The notes: generated by a model not told the origin, from the letters alone. Shown: positions 47,396 to 60,697, counted from the stretch's first letter. The stretch: DNA of 64,000 nt from Castanea sativa (GCF_040712315.1 NC_134023.1:64991257-65055256); one strand, 5' to 3'. Made by a program: numbers and translations.

Positions 47396-48119
47396 AGAGC
47401 AGCAATAATGGGGGTAATAAAGAGGTGGTTCTAGGCCCCATTCATAATCATAGCAGATTGGCACAGATATTGCATTTGATGTACGAGATTATTGTTACTG
47501 TGAAATGATACCCCCTTTTATGGTAGGGTTATATTTACCATACCATTTGAATTATTTTACTTGGGCATGTATTTTCCACAAAGTTTCTTAGTGGAATCAT
47601 GCTGAATACGTCAGTATTTTCTCTAATAGAAGTTCAGAAATGTTCTAACATGCCCGTCAAATTACCATAGTTGCTAATGGGAGGGGGTTGAATCCCTTGT
47701 TAATTTCTAAACGACGTATGTTGTATCATAACATTCATTTGAACATATTCATATAAGGTATAAAATGATATGAAAAGATCTCAGATTAAATATGCACTTA
47801 ACCATACTAAAGCCTCTACATATGCATGTCACTCAACATTACTCATTTTCCAAGTCTGCATTACTACATGGATCACATACACAAGATCTTCCCATTACAT
47901 TTTTCTCTGAATAGAAAATCACATAGCTTTCTAATCTGACACCAAGTGACAATGGAATATTACTAGTACCATAAAACATAATTCAAACAGTTTAGATAAC
48001 AAGTTTAAGCAGAAGATGGGCCTCATCAACGGTCTAATCTACAAAAAAAGCAGGATCTAGTAACCGTTGCAAAATCTCTATCAAGATAACAAGTGGGAAG
48101 TAGATAACAGAAATAACAT

Positions 48120-50460
48120 CTAAGCTATTGGCAAAACCCGGACTTGATCAAGCACAGGGCCACAAAGAGATCCAAAATCATCAATTCTAGTATGGTAGAA
48201 AGAGCTGTAGAATGTGATTCTGGTCCTGGGTGACAGTGCTTTGAACTTGAAGCTGGCTGTCTTGAACCTGCCCTTGCCTTCAGATTTGAAGGGTACTTTT
48301 AAGGTGTCTTTAGCAGCAAATGCTTCAACCATCATTGATCCATGGCAACCATTCTTTGCATCACCAACAGTGAATGTAAGATTGTAGAACTTGTTGGGAA
48401 CTGTTCTGAGAACCTGGGCAATGGCACTTTCTCTACCTGCAACAAGCTCAACTGCAGCGAGTCCAAAAGGGACGTTGAAGTGCTTTGAGTCTATGAACTT
48501 CACGGCTTTAAGGGATTCAATCATCCAACCAGGCAGTGGGGATGTGAGATCTTCTTGCTTTGGAGGGAGGAGGACACCATTGGTGGAGTTTATTAAACGA
48601 TGGGGACCCTCTTCAAAGCCTGGATTCTTCACCAAGTTATCTGCAAAAAATTATTTACAGTTAAAGATAAAACTAGAGTTGTTCATTGATATAAAGAAAA
48701 AAGCACAAGTCTCATGTAATAATACTATAACTGTACAATGTTCAGAGCAGAGAGTAGAATTCAGATCATAGCGAAATTTCTTGGTCTTAACTAGGGTATA
48801 TCCACATGATGTTAAGGCAGTAATCTAACTATAAGCTGTGATTAGATGACAATTTGGGAGAGCCAACAGAGAAACCAATTGAGTAAATCATGCAAAATAG
48901 GGTAGACAGCACAGGGAGTGTAATTTTAGATCTTGGTTATAGTAATGTTCCATCTAGGCTATCATTTTTGAGACTGTTCTAAGGTGCTAACTTAACTATA
49001 GATAACAGACTGCTTGGTCTTGTAGAAGCACACAGAATGGCAGATGAAATAACAGTGCAAACATATATAGGGTATACGATCACATCATGGAAATAGATGT
49101 CAATCTTTGTCTAAACCACGCAAGATAAAAAAATTGGTATAAAAAGACAGCTCAAATCAATGATGAGCACATCTTGCAAATCTTAGTGAACAAAGGCAAT
49201 GGATAAATTACCAATTGTCTAAAAAGCAAACGAAGACAGGGTTCAACTTCAAACCCAAGATCACCTACTTTAATAGCATGATAAATTACCAATTGTTTCA
49301 AAAGTTTAACTCGTTGGGAAATGATGAAATTAATCATTTTACCCTTATTCTAATAACTATATTCTGATTGATTTTTATTATTATTATTATGACCAGCAAT
49401 AACCCATATCATAGATCTAGCATTCCAACTTGACAAGTTGCAGTCCTTTTTGGTTTAAGTAACAAGTAGCATGTATACAATTGCAGAAGAAGCCTCCAGA
49501 TTGATTTTTAGAACAAGTAATGTTGCAGAAAGACATCACAAACTAAGGAAGCCTGGGTAAAGTATGATATACCAACAGAAAAGTTAACAAAACCACCAAG
49601 GTCTGTCTCTAGAAATAGAAAAGAATGGCTTACCTCTTGTGGGCCTTGGAGGAAAGAGCTCCTTGATAGCAACTGCGTCCAAGAGTGGTCCACAAGCAGG
49701 GTCCTCTTGAACCCCAGGATTGTGGAATGTCAAGTTAGCAACATTAGAAGTGGCAATGAATCCCCAAGCATAAGTATCACCTCCATTACTGCTGTAGAGT
49801 GTCTGCAAAGGAAGGTCTCCTTTCTGAGGAGGCACTGAGATCCTCAAAACCTCTTCTTGTGCACATGTTCTTGATGCCCCAAAGGTTAAAGCATACAGGG
49901 AGCCTGGTTTAACTTTGATACTCTGAGAGATTGAGGCCTCATTGCCAAGCCTTACAGCATGGACACCATGTGCCACAGCAAAGTACATGCCCCCAGGCTG
50001 TGGCCCCCCAGAGATGTATTCCACCAAGCCATTGATTTCCCATTTGGGCAGTGCATATTTTCCTATGAGTACTGTTTTCTTGAGGTCAGTGGATTTTGGT
50101 TGCTCTTCAAAGTTACCATTTCCTACCAATCCTGTACAAAAATAGAAAGAGCACCATAAATTAATAAGGGTTGGTATATAATTATATTAGAAATATATCA
50201 AATGTAAACTCTCTCTTCTAGAGTTCTATCCTATCCGTCCATTTTGAAAAAAGTGGAGTGGATTTGACCACGTCAACAACAATTAAACAAAAGTTGATTA
50301 TCATCAACATGGTATTTATCTAAAGTTTTGATAACATGGCAAAATCCAATCTATTCATTTCAAAATAGATGGATAGGATTTTTTGAACTCTTTATAGTTA
50401 GCCTAACAACTTTAGAAGATTTTCATTCAAAAAGGAAAATGTTTCACAAAATCTGTGTTT

Positions 50461-50491
<31 letters not shown>

Positions 50492-50988
50492 CAAAAGGAA
50501 AAATCTTTCAACAAATCTAAGTGAGAGAGAGAGAGAGAGAGAGAGAGCAAAAGGCAAAATCTTTGAACAAATCTCTGTATGTGAAAGTGAGAGCAAAAAG
50601 TGAGGACCTAATAACAAACCAGAACAGATCCTAAAGCCACTTCAAAAGAGTGTACACAACATAACATGGGAACCCAACTTGTAGAACAGATCAGAATACC
50701 ATGAACTCCGTAACTAAGCCAAATGGGGTTAGAGAGAGCAAAAATTTGAGTGAAAAATACACTTCCAACAAAATAGATATAAGTATTGTGGACTAAAACC
50801 ACCACAAGAACAATGCAAAGCAAAGTAAAAAGCAACAAGATCCAGCTCAACAAAACAGATCAGAGTCTAAACCAAAAGGAGTTGAATGTGAGCATTTTAC
50901 CGTCCAAACTTGTAGCTGCAAAAGCAGCACTAGTGAGCAACAAGAAGAAGGAAGCAAGCAAAAGTGTGATACTCAGTGACATTTCCAT
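48120..50988 (-). CDS. DUF642 (BIIDXI-type) cell-wall protein
   Basis: Three exons in transcript order, 50901-50988, 49634-50131 and 48120-48640, join in frame to 368 residues, the usual DUF642 length. Residues 1-25 (MEMSLSITLLLASFFLLLTS, then AAFA) are a clear signal peptide. Two galactose-binding-like domains follow. The first starts LVGNGNFEEQP and has the conserved SGGPQPGGMYFAVAHG and ACGPLLDAVAI. The second starts NLVKNPGFEEGP and has GWMIESLKAVKFID, HFNVPFG and CGPVLDQVRV. DUF642 proteins are secreted to the plant cell wall and some bind pectin methylesterase; they act in germination and organ growth. The ATG at 50988 was chosen over the Met two codons later; either gives a signal peptide. 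TATA-like TATAATAAAG lies upstream near 51068. No lesion is seen. Confidence 0.95.
50462..50547. repeat. Duplicated (GA)n microsatellite in DUF642 intron 1
   Basis: Two GA tracts (about 50462-50484 and 50523-50547) are each followed by GAGAGCAAAAGG and a shared AAATCTTTSAACAAATCT block, so a unit of about 60 bp is duplicated in tandem. Intronic, CT-rich on the sense strand. Confidence 0.85.
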
Positions 50989-52155
50989 AAGGAAAACTAG
51001 GCAAGAGGAAAAAGAGCTAGGCAGCTGAAATGGGTTTCCTTTCTGTATTGTGAGCTGTGAAGTCCTTTATTATATTCAAGCTGGATAAGAAAAAGTGGGT
51101 TTAGGAAATGATGAAGAAAAAGGGTAGCTTAAATCACGTTAAAAAAGCCACTGTTAGTGAAGCAAGACCTGGTTGAGTTGTCTGTCTGTCTCAGATTATA
51201 AAAACCAACATTTTCTCCATAATTAATGGCAGAGCAGTGTCATTCTGGTAAATTTGTCTCGTAAAAAATAAAAAAATAAAACAAAGATATTTTGGTAAAT
51301 TTGGTCTTTGTTTGTCCATGTATGCTGGAATTATTGTTGTGTTATTGTTTTGAATAGTATTATTGTTTTCCTGAATTAGCTCCTTGATGTTGGGGTTATT
51401 CTCTAAGTGGAAAAATGAATAACAAAAATATAAAGAAAATGATATTTCTTCATCATGATTCATGAATGGTTTCTTTTACGTTGTCTCACTAATTGGGATT
51501 CATGATAGAACCACTCCTACTGTTTTTTTTTTTTAATTAAAGTTTTTTTTTTAGTGTTCACTTATGATGGTTGTGTTATTTATTATCAAATTATAATACT
51601 AATTGGTTTTTTTTTTTTTTTGGTAGGAGCCTCACACTTTTTATTTAACCATTAAATTTTTTTTCAGTTGAGCTGATTAAAACCCAGATAATTCACTCCG
51701 AAGATAGTAATGAGAAAACAACTATTCATAACGTGAAAATAAAATGAGCTCATTAAAATTTCCTTTTATTCAACTTTCATTATGGAATGAAGCAAATGCC
51801 TATTATGGTTTGGAGGCAAAGCATTTCCAACAACAATTCATTAACTTTGGAAGATACTATAGTAGCTACTTTTTCTTAGATGTAACTAGATATTAATGGT
51901 TGGGCCGTTGAAGTATAACTACAAAGTAATTAAATAGCAAAGAAGATGGCTTTATTATTATTATTCTTATTATTATTTAATTAATGTACTGACAAGTGAT
52001 TTTAGTTGTTGAGTATTGATTTTATGATAAATCTTAGTCAATCATTCAACTATTCTACATATGTAGTAGCCGAGCAACCAAACCCACAATTATTAACATT
52101 CCATTAAAAAATTTATGACATTAGGATTTCTTTTTTTGATTGTAATTAGTAAAAG

Positions 52156-52333
52156 AGTCAGACTTAAGTACAGTACTTAGATACTGTTTCTTAAGTTCTT
52201 TTTTTAAGATTCTGAAATGTGAATTTTTTCTCATGGAAATGAAGTGTATTTTTTAGTTAAATAACCACATGATTGAATTTTAAGCGGAAAACTTAAAGAA
52301 CATCACCTAAAATACTGTACCTAAGTTTTGTCC
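52156..52333. mobile_element. MITE, copy 2 of the family at 10759
   Basis: It shares CAGTACTTARATACTGTT, TTCTTAAG, TTTTTTCTCATGGAA and the end TACTGTACCTAAGTTTTGTCC pattern (split here: TACTGTACC, TAAGTTTTGTCC) with the copy at 10759-10923. Ends are inverted repeats, non-coding interior. Confidence 0.65.
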
Positions 52334-52382
52334 TTAATAAAATGTCCTTAAAAAGATATTGTAATCACCACCACATACTCTT

Positions 52383-52520
52383 GCACTGGTCACTCCACAA
52401 ATATAAGTGCTTGTGGGATGTGAGTGTAAGGGCTGGAGTTCAAGTCTCCAAGAGGGAGTTTCGCACACATATACACTTAGATTAGGCTAAAGTATAAATT
52501 CTATTTTGTATATAAAAAAA
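52383..52520 (+). mobile_element. tRNA-derived SINE, family 1, copy c
   Basis: GCACTGGTCACTCCACAAAT, GTGCTTGTGGGATGTGAGTG, then the B-box-like GGAGTTCAAGTCTCC, then CACATATACACTTAGATTAG and an A-run. It is collinear with the copies at 19328 and 20175. Confidence 0.7.
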
Positions 52521-54906
52521 TTGTAACCAATAAAAAAAATAATGTTTTTTAATTACGGATTTTCTTGCAATTGATATAAATTAAAGTGACTTTGCATAAT
52601 TTTTACTGTTTTTTCCCTTTTTTTTTCTGAACAACAAAAAAGGGTTTGTGATAACTGACAAATATATATTTTTTAACACTCTTTAATTTTGATACGTAAG
52701 ATTCACCTTCTTATGCAAAGGAAAATATGATTAGCTAATTATAGTTTCCTAGAAAAAAAAACCGATAAATAGATTAGATACAGAGAAAGAGTAATGATTT
52801 AGCACTAATTTTATGGAGCTTGGAATTTACTGTTTTTTTTTTCTTTTTCAGAAAAGGTGAAAATAAGGATTCAACCAATATCTTTTGTACTAATTGATTT
52901 ATTATCATTGAGTAAAGAAAAAAGTATTTCTTGCAGTCCATGTGCACCATGTGCAATGTGATCTGCTTCAATGTCTTATTCTGGAAATTGTCCAAATTAG
53001 CTTAGCTAAGAGCCTAAGATCTGATATCAGATTTTGTTTGTGCAATTAATTCAAATTTAGGTTTGTTCATCCGACAACTATAATCCGTGTGGGGCTCATG
53101 ATAAATGGAATTGGAAATTAGGGAAATCGTTCATTCCTTTTTCAAATGTTATGTGGATCCACGGTGTAGCTGTGGAGCATATCAACATAGAAAAAATTAT
53201 TTAGGTTCTTGTCTAAGTTGACCATTTATGGTGCTTTGAAGTTGTTTAAGCGCGTTTTAATTTTTTTTTTTTTTTTGCTTACAACAAGGTGTAATTATTT
53301 AGTGATTTGAGAGTATAATAAATATGTATTCATCTTCTCACACCCATAAATATTGGTTCCACCATGAAGTGGGTTATTGCATTTGTTTCATGGTCTTTAC
53401 TCTTTCCTCCAAACGGTGGCTTAGTTTTCCCTTCTTTGTTGGCAATTGAAAATTTTTCATCATAAACTTTCTTCCTATTTACAATGTCCCTTCAAACTAT
53501 CAATTTACTCAATTGACACCTTAATTTGAAACAAAATGTAATAAAGCTGTGGAAATAAGGTTCAAATTCATGGCGATATGTTCTGTTACCATGGTTTTTT
53601 TTTTTTTTTTGGAAAAACTTCAGCTATTAGGAGTTTTATAAATTTAATCATATAACCATTATTTTAAAAGAATTTATTTGCTCATCATGATTTTCATTGA
53701 GAATAGTAAGATTTTAACTTTTCACGAAAACTTTGAAGCTCCCTAAAGCTATACCTATATCCTCAAAACCATGAAACTTCAGTTTAATTCATGTTCTAAT
53801 TTTTCAAAAAAACTTTGATTAATTTAATCCCTCCACATTCCACATTATTCTATTATTATTACGATCCATCATATATGAATGAATTAAGTTTTATGCTTGC
53901 TACTGCATGAGCAATCTGTCAATGTGTCTGTTCAACAAATAATTTCACAATGGTACATGTTAATGAATTGAAAAAAATTATTTTGATATTGGTTAGTTTC
54001 TTCATATTAAATTGTCACTCAGTTTAGTAATGAAGGAATATTTCTTTGGAATTCAAATATTGCAATCCTATAGAAAGGGGTGACCAGACCATAACTATGA
54101 TGAACTCCTTGGCACCAAATCTTAAACTTTGGATGGTGATGAGTCTATCATATATAAGAAGCTTTTGTTTGGGGTTTGAATCTAGCTATTTCAAACAGAA
54201 CCCTTTGTATGAACATGTTTATAGGTGAATGGGCACCCAAAAGAATCTTATAAATAGATGCACATGAATTGTTCTACTCTTATTGAGATCAACACACAGG
54301 TGAGACAGGACCACTTGCTCTAGAAACTAAAAAGGACCTACATAATACGTAGAGGAGAAACAAACTAAAACTAGAAAGGTACATTGACAGGATTCGGTGA
54401 TGGTGTTGAAGCTGGTCGTACCATGTGGGTAGAGAGCAAAATGATATTTGAAACAAAGTAGTGTGGTTGCTAGCATAATCGAATGGATAGGGTACTTCAA
54501 AGTTTCTAGGACCTTTTATGTTAATTGTTGTTTTATTTAGAACGTTAAAATTGTTCTTAACACAATAAGGTATCTCATGCACACGACGCATACAAAGTTT
54601 TTGCCCATAATACCCCCTTTTCATATTTTTTTGTTTTGGTAAGAGATAAGATTGTAAATTGCATCCTTCGAGTTTAGGAAATTAGGATACTTTGAATTTA
54701 TTGCTTAAAGTTTTAAATTTGGATTAGAAACCCAATATTATGAAGTGTTTGGGGAAGAACAATAGAAGAAGCTTTTTTGTCCATATCAAGTGCTAAGATA
54801 GTCATTAAGAATCGATCACCTCAGCTTAAATTAATGTACTCACATAGAATATTGCTTGGGGCGAATTTTTTCTTCTTCGAAATCTTCAATAAGTTTATTT
54901 GATAGA

Positions 54907-54922
54907 TTTTTAACATATAATT
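54907..54922. repeat. LINE target-site duplication, left copy
   Basis: TTTTTAACATATAATT occurs here and again at 60552-60567, directly at both ends of the L1 element. The 16-bp length fits target-primed reverse transcription. Confidence 0.88.
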
Positions 54923-54973
54923 TTTTTTTTTGAGAAAGGAACATCATTCATTTAATCATAATAATAACGAATC

Positions 54974-57900
54974 TTAATACAATGCTTCCAAAGCTGGTGG
55001 GGGAGAGTCCTCCAACCAATACAAACCATATTCTAAATCTCTAGCATGTTGAGCAAGAACATGTGCTACCTTATTACCTCCCCTCCTAATCTTACTAGTT
55101 GTTACCCACTATAAACCTAACATCAAATGGCGAATATCATCAACCACATTGCCTAGGAATGAATAGTTAGCCACATCTGAAGAAATAGATTGCATAACAT
55201 TGGTATTATCTCCCTCTATCCTTAATCTAGTGAAACCAGCATCCACGACGAATTCAAGAGATCTTTTGCACGCAAAGAGTTCAGCTTCCTCACTTATATC
55301 CACCTTCGGCCCAATAGCAGACATACCAACCATAACTTCGCCTTTCTCATTTCGAATTATTGCTCCTATACTAGATTTCTCCATCCTTGAAAAGATTGAT
55401 GCATCAAAGTTTAACTTGTATACCATTGGTGGAGGTGGCTGCCAGACATCACCGCTTGTTTGCTGCTTCGGATTCACTGTTAAATGCACTTGGGCTTGCT
55501 TAAACTCCTACAAAAACTCCTCTGCTATCTTGTTAAGACTGGTCGGGTTCTTCAACTGCCCTCCATACAGTACACAATTGCGTTGGTTCCATATGAGCCA
55601 ACATTGAACCCAAAACAGCTCCATTTCTTTAGTTGAAAGCCTATCCACTAAATACTCCATTAGCTGCATTATATATTGAAAGCTTGAACCTCCCTTTGTA
55701 GTTTCGAAATGCTCTCAGCCCACACATCTGTCACCGCAGCACAGTCCCATAAAACATGAATTGCTGACTCCACCTCCCTGGTGCAAATATGGCATTTGTC
55801 TTCATTAATAATTATTCTCTTTACTAGATTGAACCTTGTAGGTAGAATATCATTACATGCCCTCCACCCGAAAATTTTAATTTTATTTGGTATGCAGAGC
55901 TTCCACAAAACCGGCCAAATAAGCTTCCCAACATAGCCCCCTGAAGATTCAGCTCGATTCCCCTTACCTTGCATTCTTCTTGCTACCTTGTATGCAGACT
56001 TGACAGTGAACTTCCCATTTTTAGTATGCAGCCAACTGATTGAATCTGGAACAACCTTTCTGCTAAGAGGAATCTTGGTAATTACATCAGCATCTTCTCT
56101 ATGGAACAATGACATGATCATATCACTTCTCCATACGTGCAACTTCGAATCAATTAATTTTGAAATAGCCATCTCATCAACCATCTCATTAATTGGATGA
56201 AGAACTTTATTTGTGGGATGATTGGGAATCCATTTATCCCCTAATATACTTATTGAAGACCCATTGCCCACCCTCCAACAATAACCCGATCTAAGAATAG
56301 GAAGTGCAGCCAACAAACTTCTCCACACATAAGAACATCCAAGAGATTCTTTAGCATCAAGAAAAGAGGACCAAGGAAAATACCTTGCTTTGAAGCATTT
56401 ATATAAAAATGAGTCATTACCTTGAATTAATCTCCAACCTTGTTTAGCCAACATTGCTAAATTAAAATCTCTTAAATCCCGAAATCCCATACCACTCTCC
56501 ATCTTTGAAGTTGAAAGCTTATCCCAATTCGTCCAATGTATTTTTCTTTCATTGCCTACTTGACCCCACCAAAATTTGGCACCTAAATTATCCAGTTCAT
56601 CACATAATTTCATAGGGAGTTGGAAAACACTCATAGTGTATGTCGGTATAGATTAAGCAACTGCCTTGATTAGAATTTCTTTCCCAGCTCTAGATATTAG
56701 CATTCCTTTCCATTATTGTAGCTTCTTCCCTATTCTGTCTTTTAAATAAGAAAAGGTGTGGTACTTAGTCTTTCCAATCAAAGTTGGCAACCCTAAGTAA
56801 GACTCAAATTTCATCACTTCCTTGACACCCAAAATGTGCAACATCTGTTGCTTCTGAACTCCTGTTGTGTTAGTGCTAAAATAAACCGATGACTTCTCCA
56901 AATTTATGCTTTGGCCTAAAGCATTTGCACGTGTTTGGAGAATCTCCACAATGGCCTCCCCTTCATTCTGTATAGCCTGACAAAATAACAGAGAATCATC
57001 TGCAAACAATAAGTTAGTAACTCTGGGTGCTCCTCTACAATTAGAAACTCCTTTTATCCTCCCTTCCAATTTTGCTTTTTCCAATAAAGCTGTAAAGCCT
57101 TCTGCACATAACAGAAAAAGATATGGTGACAGGGGGTTTCCTTGTCGTATTCCCCGTGAAGAATGTACCATACCATAAGGTTTTCCATTCACCAATATAG
57201 AGAAGGATGGTGAGGTAACATAACTCATCACCCTCTCTATCCATTGTGTTGAGAAGCCCATTTTCTCCATAATCCCCTGAAGGAATTGCCATTCTACATA
57301 TCTAACTTCAATGCCAAGGACCCTTTCTTGCCCTTCTTCCTAGCATGCATTGTATGTAGTGTCTCATAGGCCACCAAAATATTGTTTGTAATCAATCTTC
57401 CCGGTACAAAAGCACTTTGTGTGGGCAAGATAATATGTGGAAGCACCTGTTTCAATCTGTTTGCCAACACTTTGAAAATAATCTTGTAACTCACATTACA
57501 TAAAGTTATTGGCCTAAAATCAGACATTTTTTTTGGGTCTTTCACTTTAGGAATAAGAACAATATTTGTGTGATTTATCTCAGGTAACATATTTCCATTA
57601 TTTAAAAAATCCAACATAGCAAAAACAACATCATCACCAACTATGTGCCATAATTTTTGATAGAAAAGGGCATTCATACTGTCAGGTCCTAGGGCCTTAG
57701 TAGGTCCCATTTGAAATAAGGCCACTTTGACTTCTTCAGCAGTGAATTCACTAGATAAGAGCAGCTTCATATCTTCATTCACCCTTACTTGAACAACATT
57801 CAAGCATTCCTCCATCTGATCACCAGCTCCTGCATGAAATAGAGTGTGAAAATAATCTAAAGCTACCTCCACCACATCTTCTATGTCTTCAACCCACTGC

Positions 57901-59050
57901 CCTTGAGCATTTTTAATACCTCTGATGTGATTCTTCCTTCTTCTTTGTGTAGCTTTGGAGTGAAAAATTTTGTACTCAACCAAGAAACTCTAGACCGTTA
58001 AGCCCAATAAATTTCTTGTTTTTGGAGAAGCTTATCTATCTTTTTGCTAAATTCTAGGTACTCAGCCTTGCTGGTTTCAGATATATCTTCTTCATTCAAT
58101 CGGTCCAATCTTTTTTGAGTCTCTTTGATAGTTTCAACATTCGGATCAGTCCATGCCGAACCCCAACTCAATAATTTTGCTCCACATGTTTGGATTCTTT
58201 GCTTAATGGACTCAAGGCCGTGAGTAGCAATGGTGTCTCTACTCCATGTGCCTTTCACCATGGCCTCACAATCAGCTTTCAACAGCCAATACTCTTCAAA
58301 CTTGAAGCTTTTCTCCCTTTTCTACATTTGATGATTAAAGGATTGTACCTGCAACAACAATGGTAAGTGATTCGATGCATGTGCTGATAAATGTGTAATT
58401 CTGTCCAATGGGAACTTCCTTCTCCAAGCTTCATTGGCCACACCTCTATCCAACCTAATTTTTGTATTGGATTCCCTTGGTCTCTTGTTATTCCATGTAA
58501 ATGGATAACCCTTAAAGCCAAGGTCTTGAAGTTGGCAAGACTCCAAAGCTTCCCTGAATGCATCAATTTGTGAATTTTGTGGTGGCTGTCTGCTTTTCTT
58601 TTCCGAAGCATGCAAAAAAGCAGTAAAGTCCCCTATAACCATCCAAGGTCCCTCCATAAAGGTCTTCAAATATTCCAACAATCTCCAAGATCTCTCCTTC
58701 TGTTGTGCCTCCGGCCATCCATAAAAACAAGTCAAGAACCATCTAAACCCATCCTCCTCAGTTATCACTGCTAAAACATGGTTTACAATGTAATTAATAA
58801 TCTTCAAATTAATAGTATTCTTCCATAAGAAAGTTAATCCTCCCCTAGCATTAGGATGCTTAACAATAATCTTATTTTCGAAAGGCAAATTACTATACAG
58901 ATTCTCAAATTCATTCTTGTCCAGTCTTGTCTCCATAAGAAAATAGACCGTGGGAGCTTGTTCCCTCACAATCTTGCGAATGCTGCTACCTGTCCAAGGG
59001 TTCCCAAGCCCTTGACAATTCCAACTTATCATTCTCATTGCTTCCAGCAA
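54974..59050 (-). pseudogene. L1 ORF2: endonuclease, reverse transcriptase, RNase H (broken)
   Basis: The frame starts MLEAMRMISWNCQGLG at 59050. Endonuclease landmarks are WNCQGLG, METRLD and RLDRG, but the usual GDFN reads GDFT and the SDH motif reads SNH. The reverse transcriptase includes LIPKVKDPKKMSDFRPITLC and the catalytic LLFADDSLLF. A deletion near 57293 removes the residues after LDM in motif A (KAYDR) and shifts frame. The zf-RVT region shows KLCIPNKIKIFGWRACNDIL. RNase H follows, with NFDAS, EAELFA and EGDN. Visible breaks: stops near 58322, at 57998-58000, 56713-56715, 56653-56655, about 55509 and 55109, and a frameshift near 55672. The end EDSPPPALEALY stops at 54974-54976. Confidence 0.93.
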
Positions 59051-59069
59051 GGGTGACTGTCCACCCCCG

Positions 59070-60415
59070 CTAATATATCAACAACATTATCTTCCTCATT
59101 AATACTCTTCCTTTCTTGGTCTCATGTTGTTTAGTCTGTCCACTGCTGGTTTCCCTTACATCTCTCTTCCTACGTGATGGTAACTTAACTGCTCTAGCTA
59201 AGCCCCCAAGCCCAAAATCCATCCTATTGATACGAGTCCAAGTAGATTTAGGCCTAGTAGTAGCTAGCCTAAAGTCATCCGTTAGTTTGTCCACAACATT
59301 TGAAGAAGTATTATAAAGCCCATCCTCCCTATACTTTGCCTGCATTGCCTCCAAGTTGGACACAATTAATCTCTCCTCAAAACCTGTATATGATTCAGCA
59401 TGACCTTGTACAGTTGGCATTATAATCGGAGTGGGGCACACTACAGCAGAATCCTTCTCAATCACGTTTGCATGGTCAACCCCATCATCATGCTTAATTC
59501 CCGCTTCATCTCTTGAATTCACGGACTCATCCTTATTATTCTCCCTAGGGTTTCCAAAATTTTCTGCCACCGTTGTCTTCCTCATGCAAGGCATCAACTG
59601 ATCAAAAAGCTTCATAGAACCATCACCTCCAACCTCCTCCGAACTAGACTTGTTATTAGAATATGGACTAGCTGAAGCCCTTGCAAGTCCCCCTGTTGCC
59701 CTAAGAAAATCTCCATACTGATACGCTACACTTCCACCATTCTTCTCCATTGCATAGTTTGCTGCACAATGCTTTAAATCATGCCCTAATATTCCACAAT
59801 AATGGCAGAAAATAGGTAGTTTCTCGTACTTAAAATCCACCCAATATCGCTTTCCATCCGTCCCAGCAATAAACCCACCTCTCCTTAGGGGCTTCGAAAT
59901 TGGTAAGGGCACCCTAACTCGCATAAAGAAATTGACATCATCCTTCCTTTTTTTCCATTCACCTTCTTCCACCACTCCCAGTCGGCCTCCAACTTCTTTA
60001 GCAACCTGAGGACAAATCATGTCAAACGGCGCACCCCATATTTGAACCCAAAGCGATGTGTTCACCATTTTAATGTTTCCCATAGTCATTCCTTTCTTCC
60101 ACCTTTGCAACATAAGAAGCTAATTATCAAAAGACCACGGACCACATCTCAAAATCCTATCCATCTCAAATTCAAAATGGAATTTAAATTGGAACAAATT
60201 CGGCCCCACTTCTAAAATCTGCATAGCATCATCAACTCCCCAAGCCCTCCTTATTGTATTCTTTGCTGCCATCTTATAAAGGGCTTACACGTTAAAAATT
60301 TTCCTATCAGACTTAGATTGCAACTCTCTCGTGCTTCTAATCTTCCTTCATCAGATATCTCTATAATTTCTTCTTCCTCGGAAGTTAGCTTCATCTTTTC
60401 CATCTCATCAGCCAT
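59070..60415 (-). pseudogene. L1 ORF1: DUF4283/zinc-knuckle protein (broken)
   Basis: It starts MADEMEKMKLTSEEEEII at 60415. A frameshift near 60285 breaks the frame after GKFLTCKP. The next segment, RRAWGVDDAMQILEVGPNLF and onward, meets a TAG at 60120-60122. After that the frame is open to 59070. It carries the DUF4283 end (NTSLWVQIWGAPFDM) and a zinc knuckle, CHYCGILGHDLKHC (Cys-X2-Cys-X4-His-X4-Cys), then a long polar tail with a basic patch PSRRKRD. ORF1 proteins bind LINE RNA. Only 19 bp separate it from ORF2. Confidence 0.9.
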
Positions 60416-60551
60416 CTTGGTAGAAAAAACAAAAAACAATACCCTTCACACAAGCCAAGGGAGGGAAGACCTCGTGGGAACACGAGAGAGAGAGAGAGAG
60501 AGAGCTCCACGCAAGGGAGAGACTTTACCTTTGACTCATTAAAATGTACAT

Positions 60552-60567
60552 TTTTTAACATATAATT
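60552..60567. repeat. LINE target-site duplication, right copy
   Basis: TTTTTAACATATAATT, identical to 54907-54922; the target sequence continues TCAAATACATCAAT as in the empty site near 63418. Confidence 0.88.
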
Positions 60568-60697
60568 CAAATACATCAATTTTATAAATTTTTTATTTGA
60601 GTTTTGTCTCATGGAATTAACCAATATCTAAAATCTAATAAAAACTTACCCAGTGAGGTATTATCATATATAAAGGGTATATAACATCTCTTACCCA

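Larger units (their letters stand above)
54923..60551 (-). mobile_element. Near full-length L1-type LINE, 5.6 kb, inactivated
   Basis: On the minus strand the element has a 5' leader with a (CT)n tract (about 60484-60507), ORF1 (60415-59070), ORF2 (59050-54974), a short 3' UTR and an A tail (54923-54931). It is flanked by the 16-bp duplication TTTTTAACATATAATT. The order, nucleic-acid-binding ORF1, then endonuclease, reverse transcriptase, zf-RVT and RNase H, is that of plant L1 elements with RNase H. Both ORFs carry stops, frameshifts and a deletion, so it cannot move by itself. The empty site is preserved in the neighbouring repeat unit near 63404-63431. Confidence 0.95.

Noticed and set aside
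48391..48771. 126-codon plus-strand ORF
   Set aside because: Antisense shadow of the DUF642 third exon.
54289..54624. 111-codon minus-strand ORF repeated in part at 62994-63182
   Set aside because: Both duplication units carry it with different breaks and there is no homology; it travels with the duplicated spacer.
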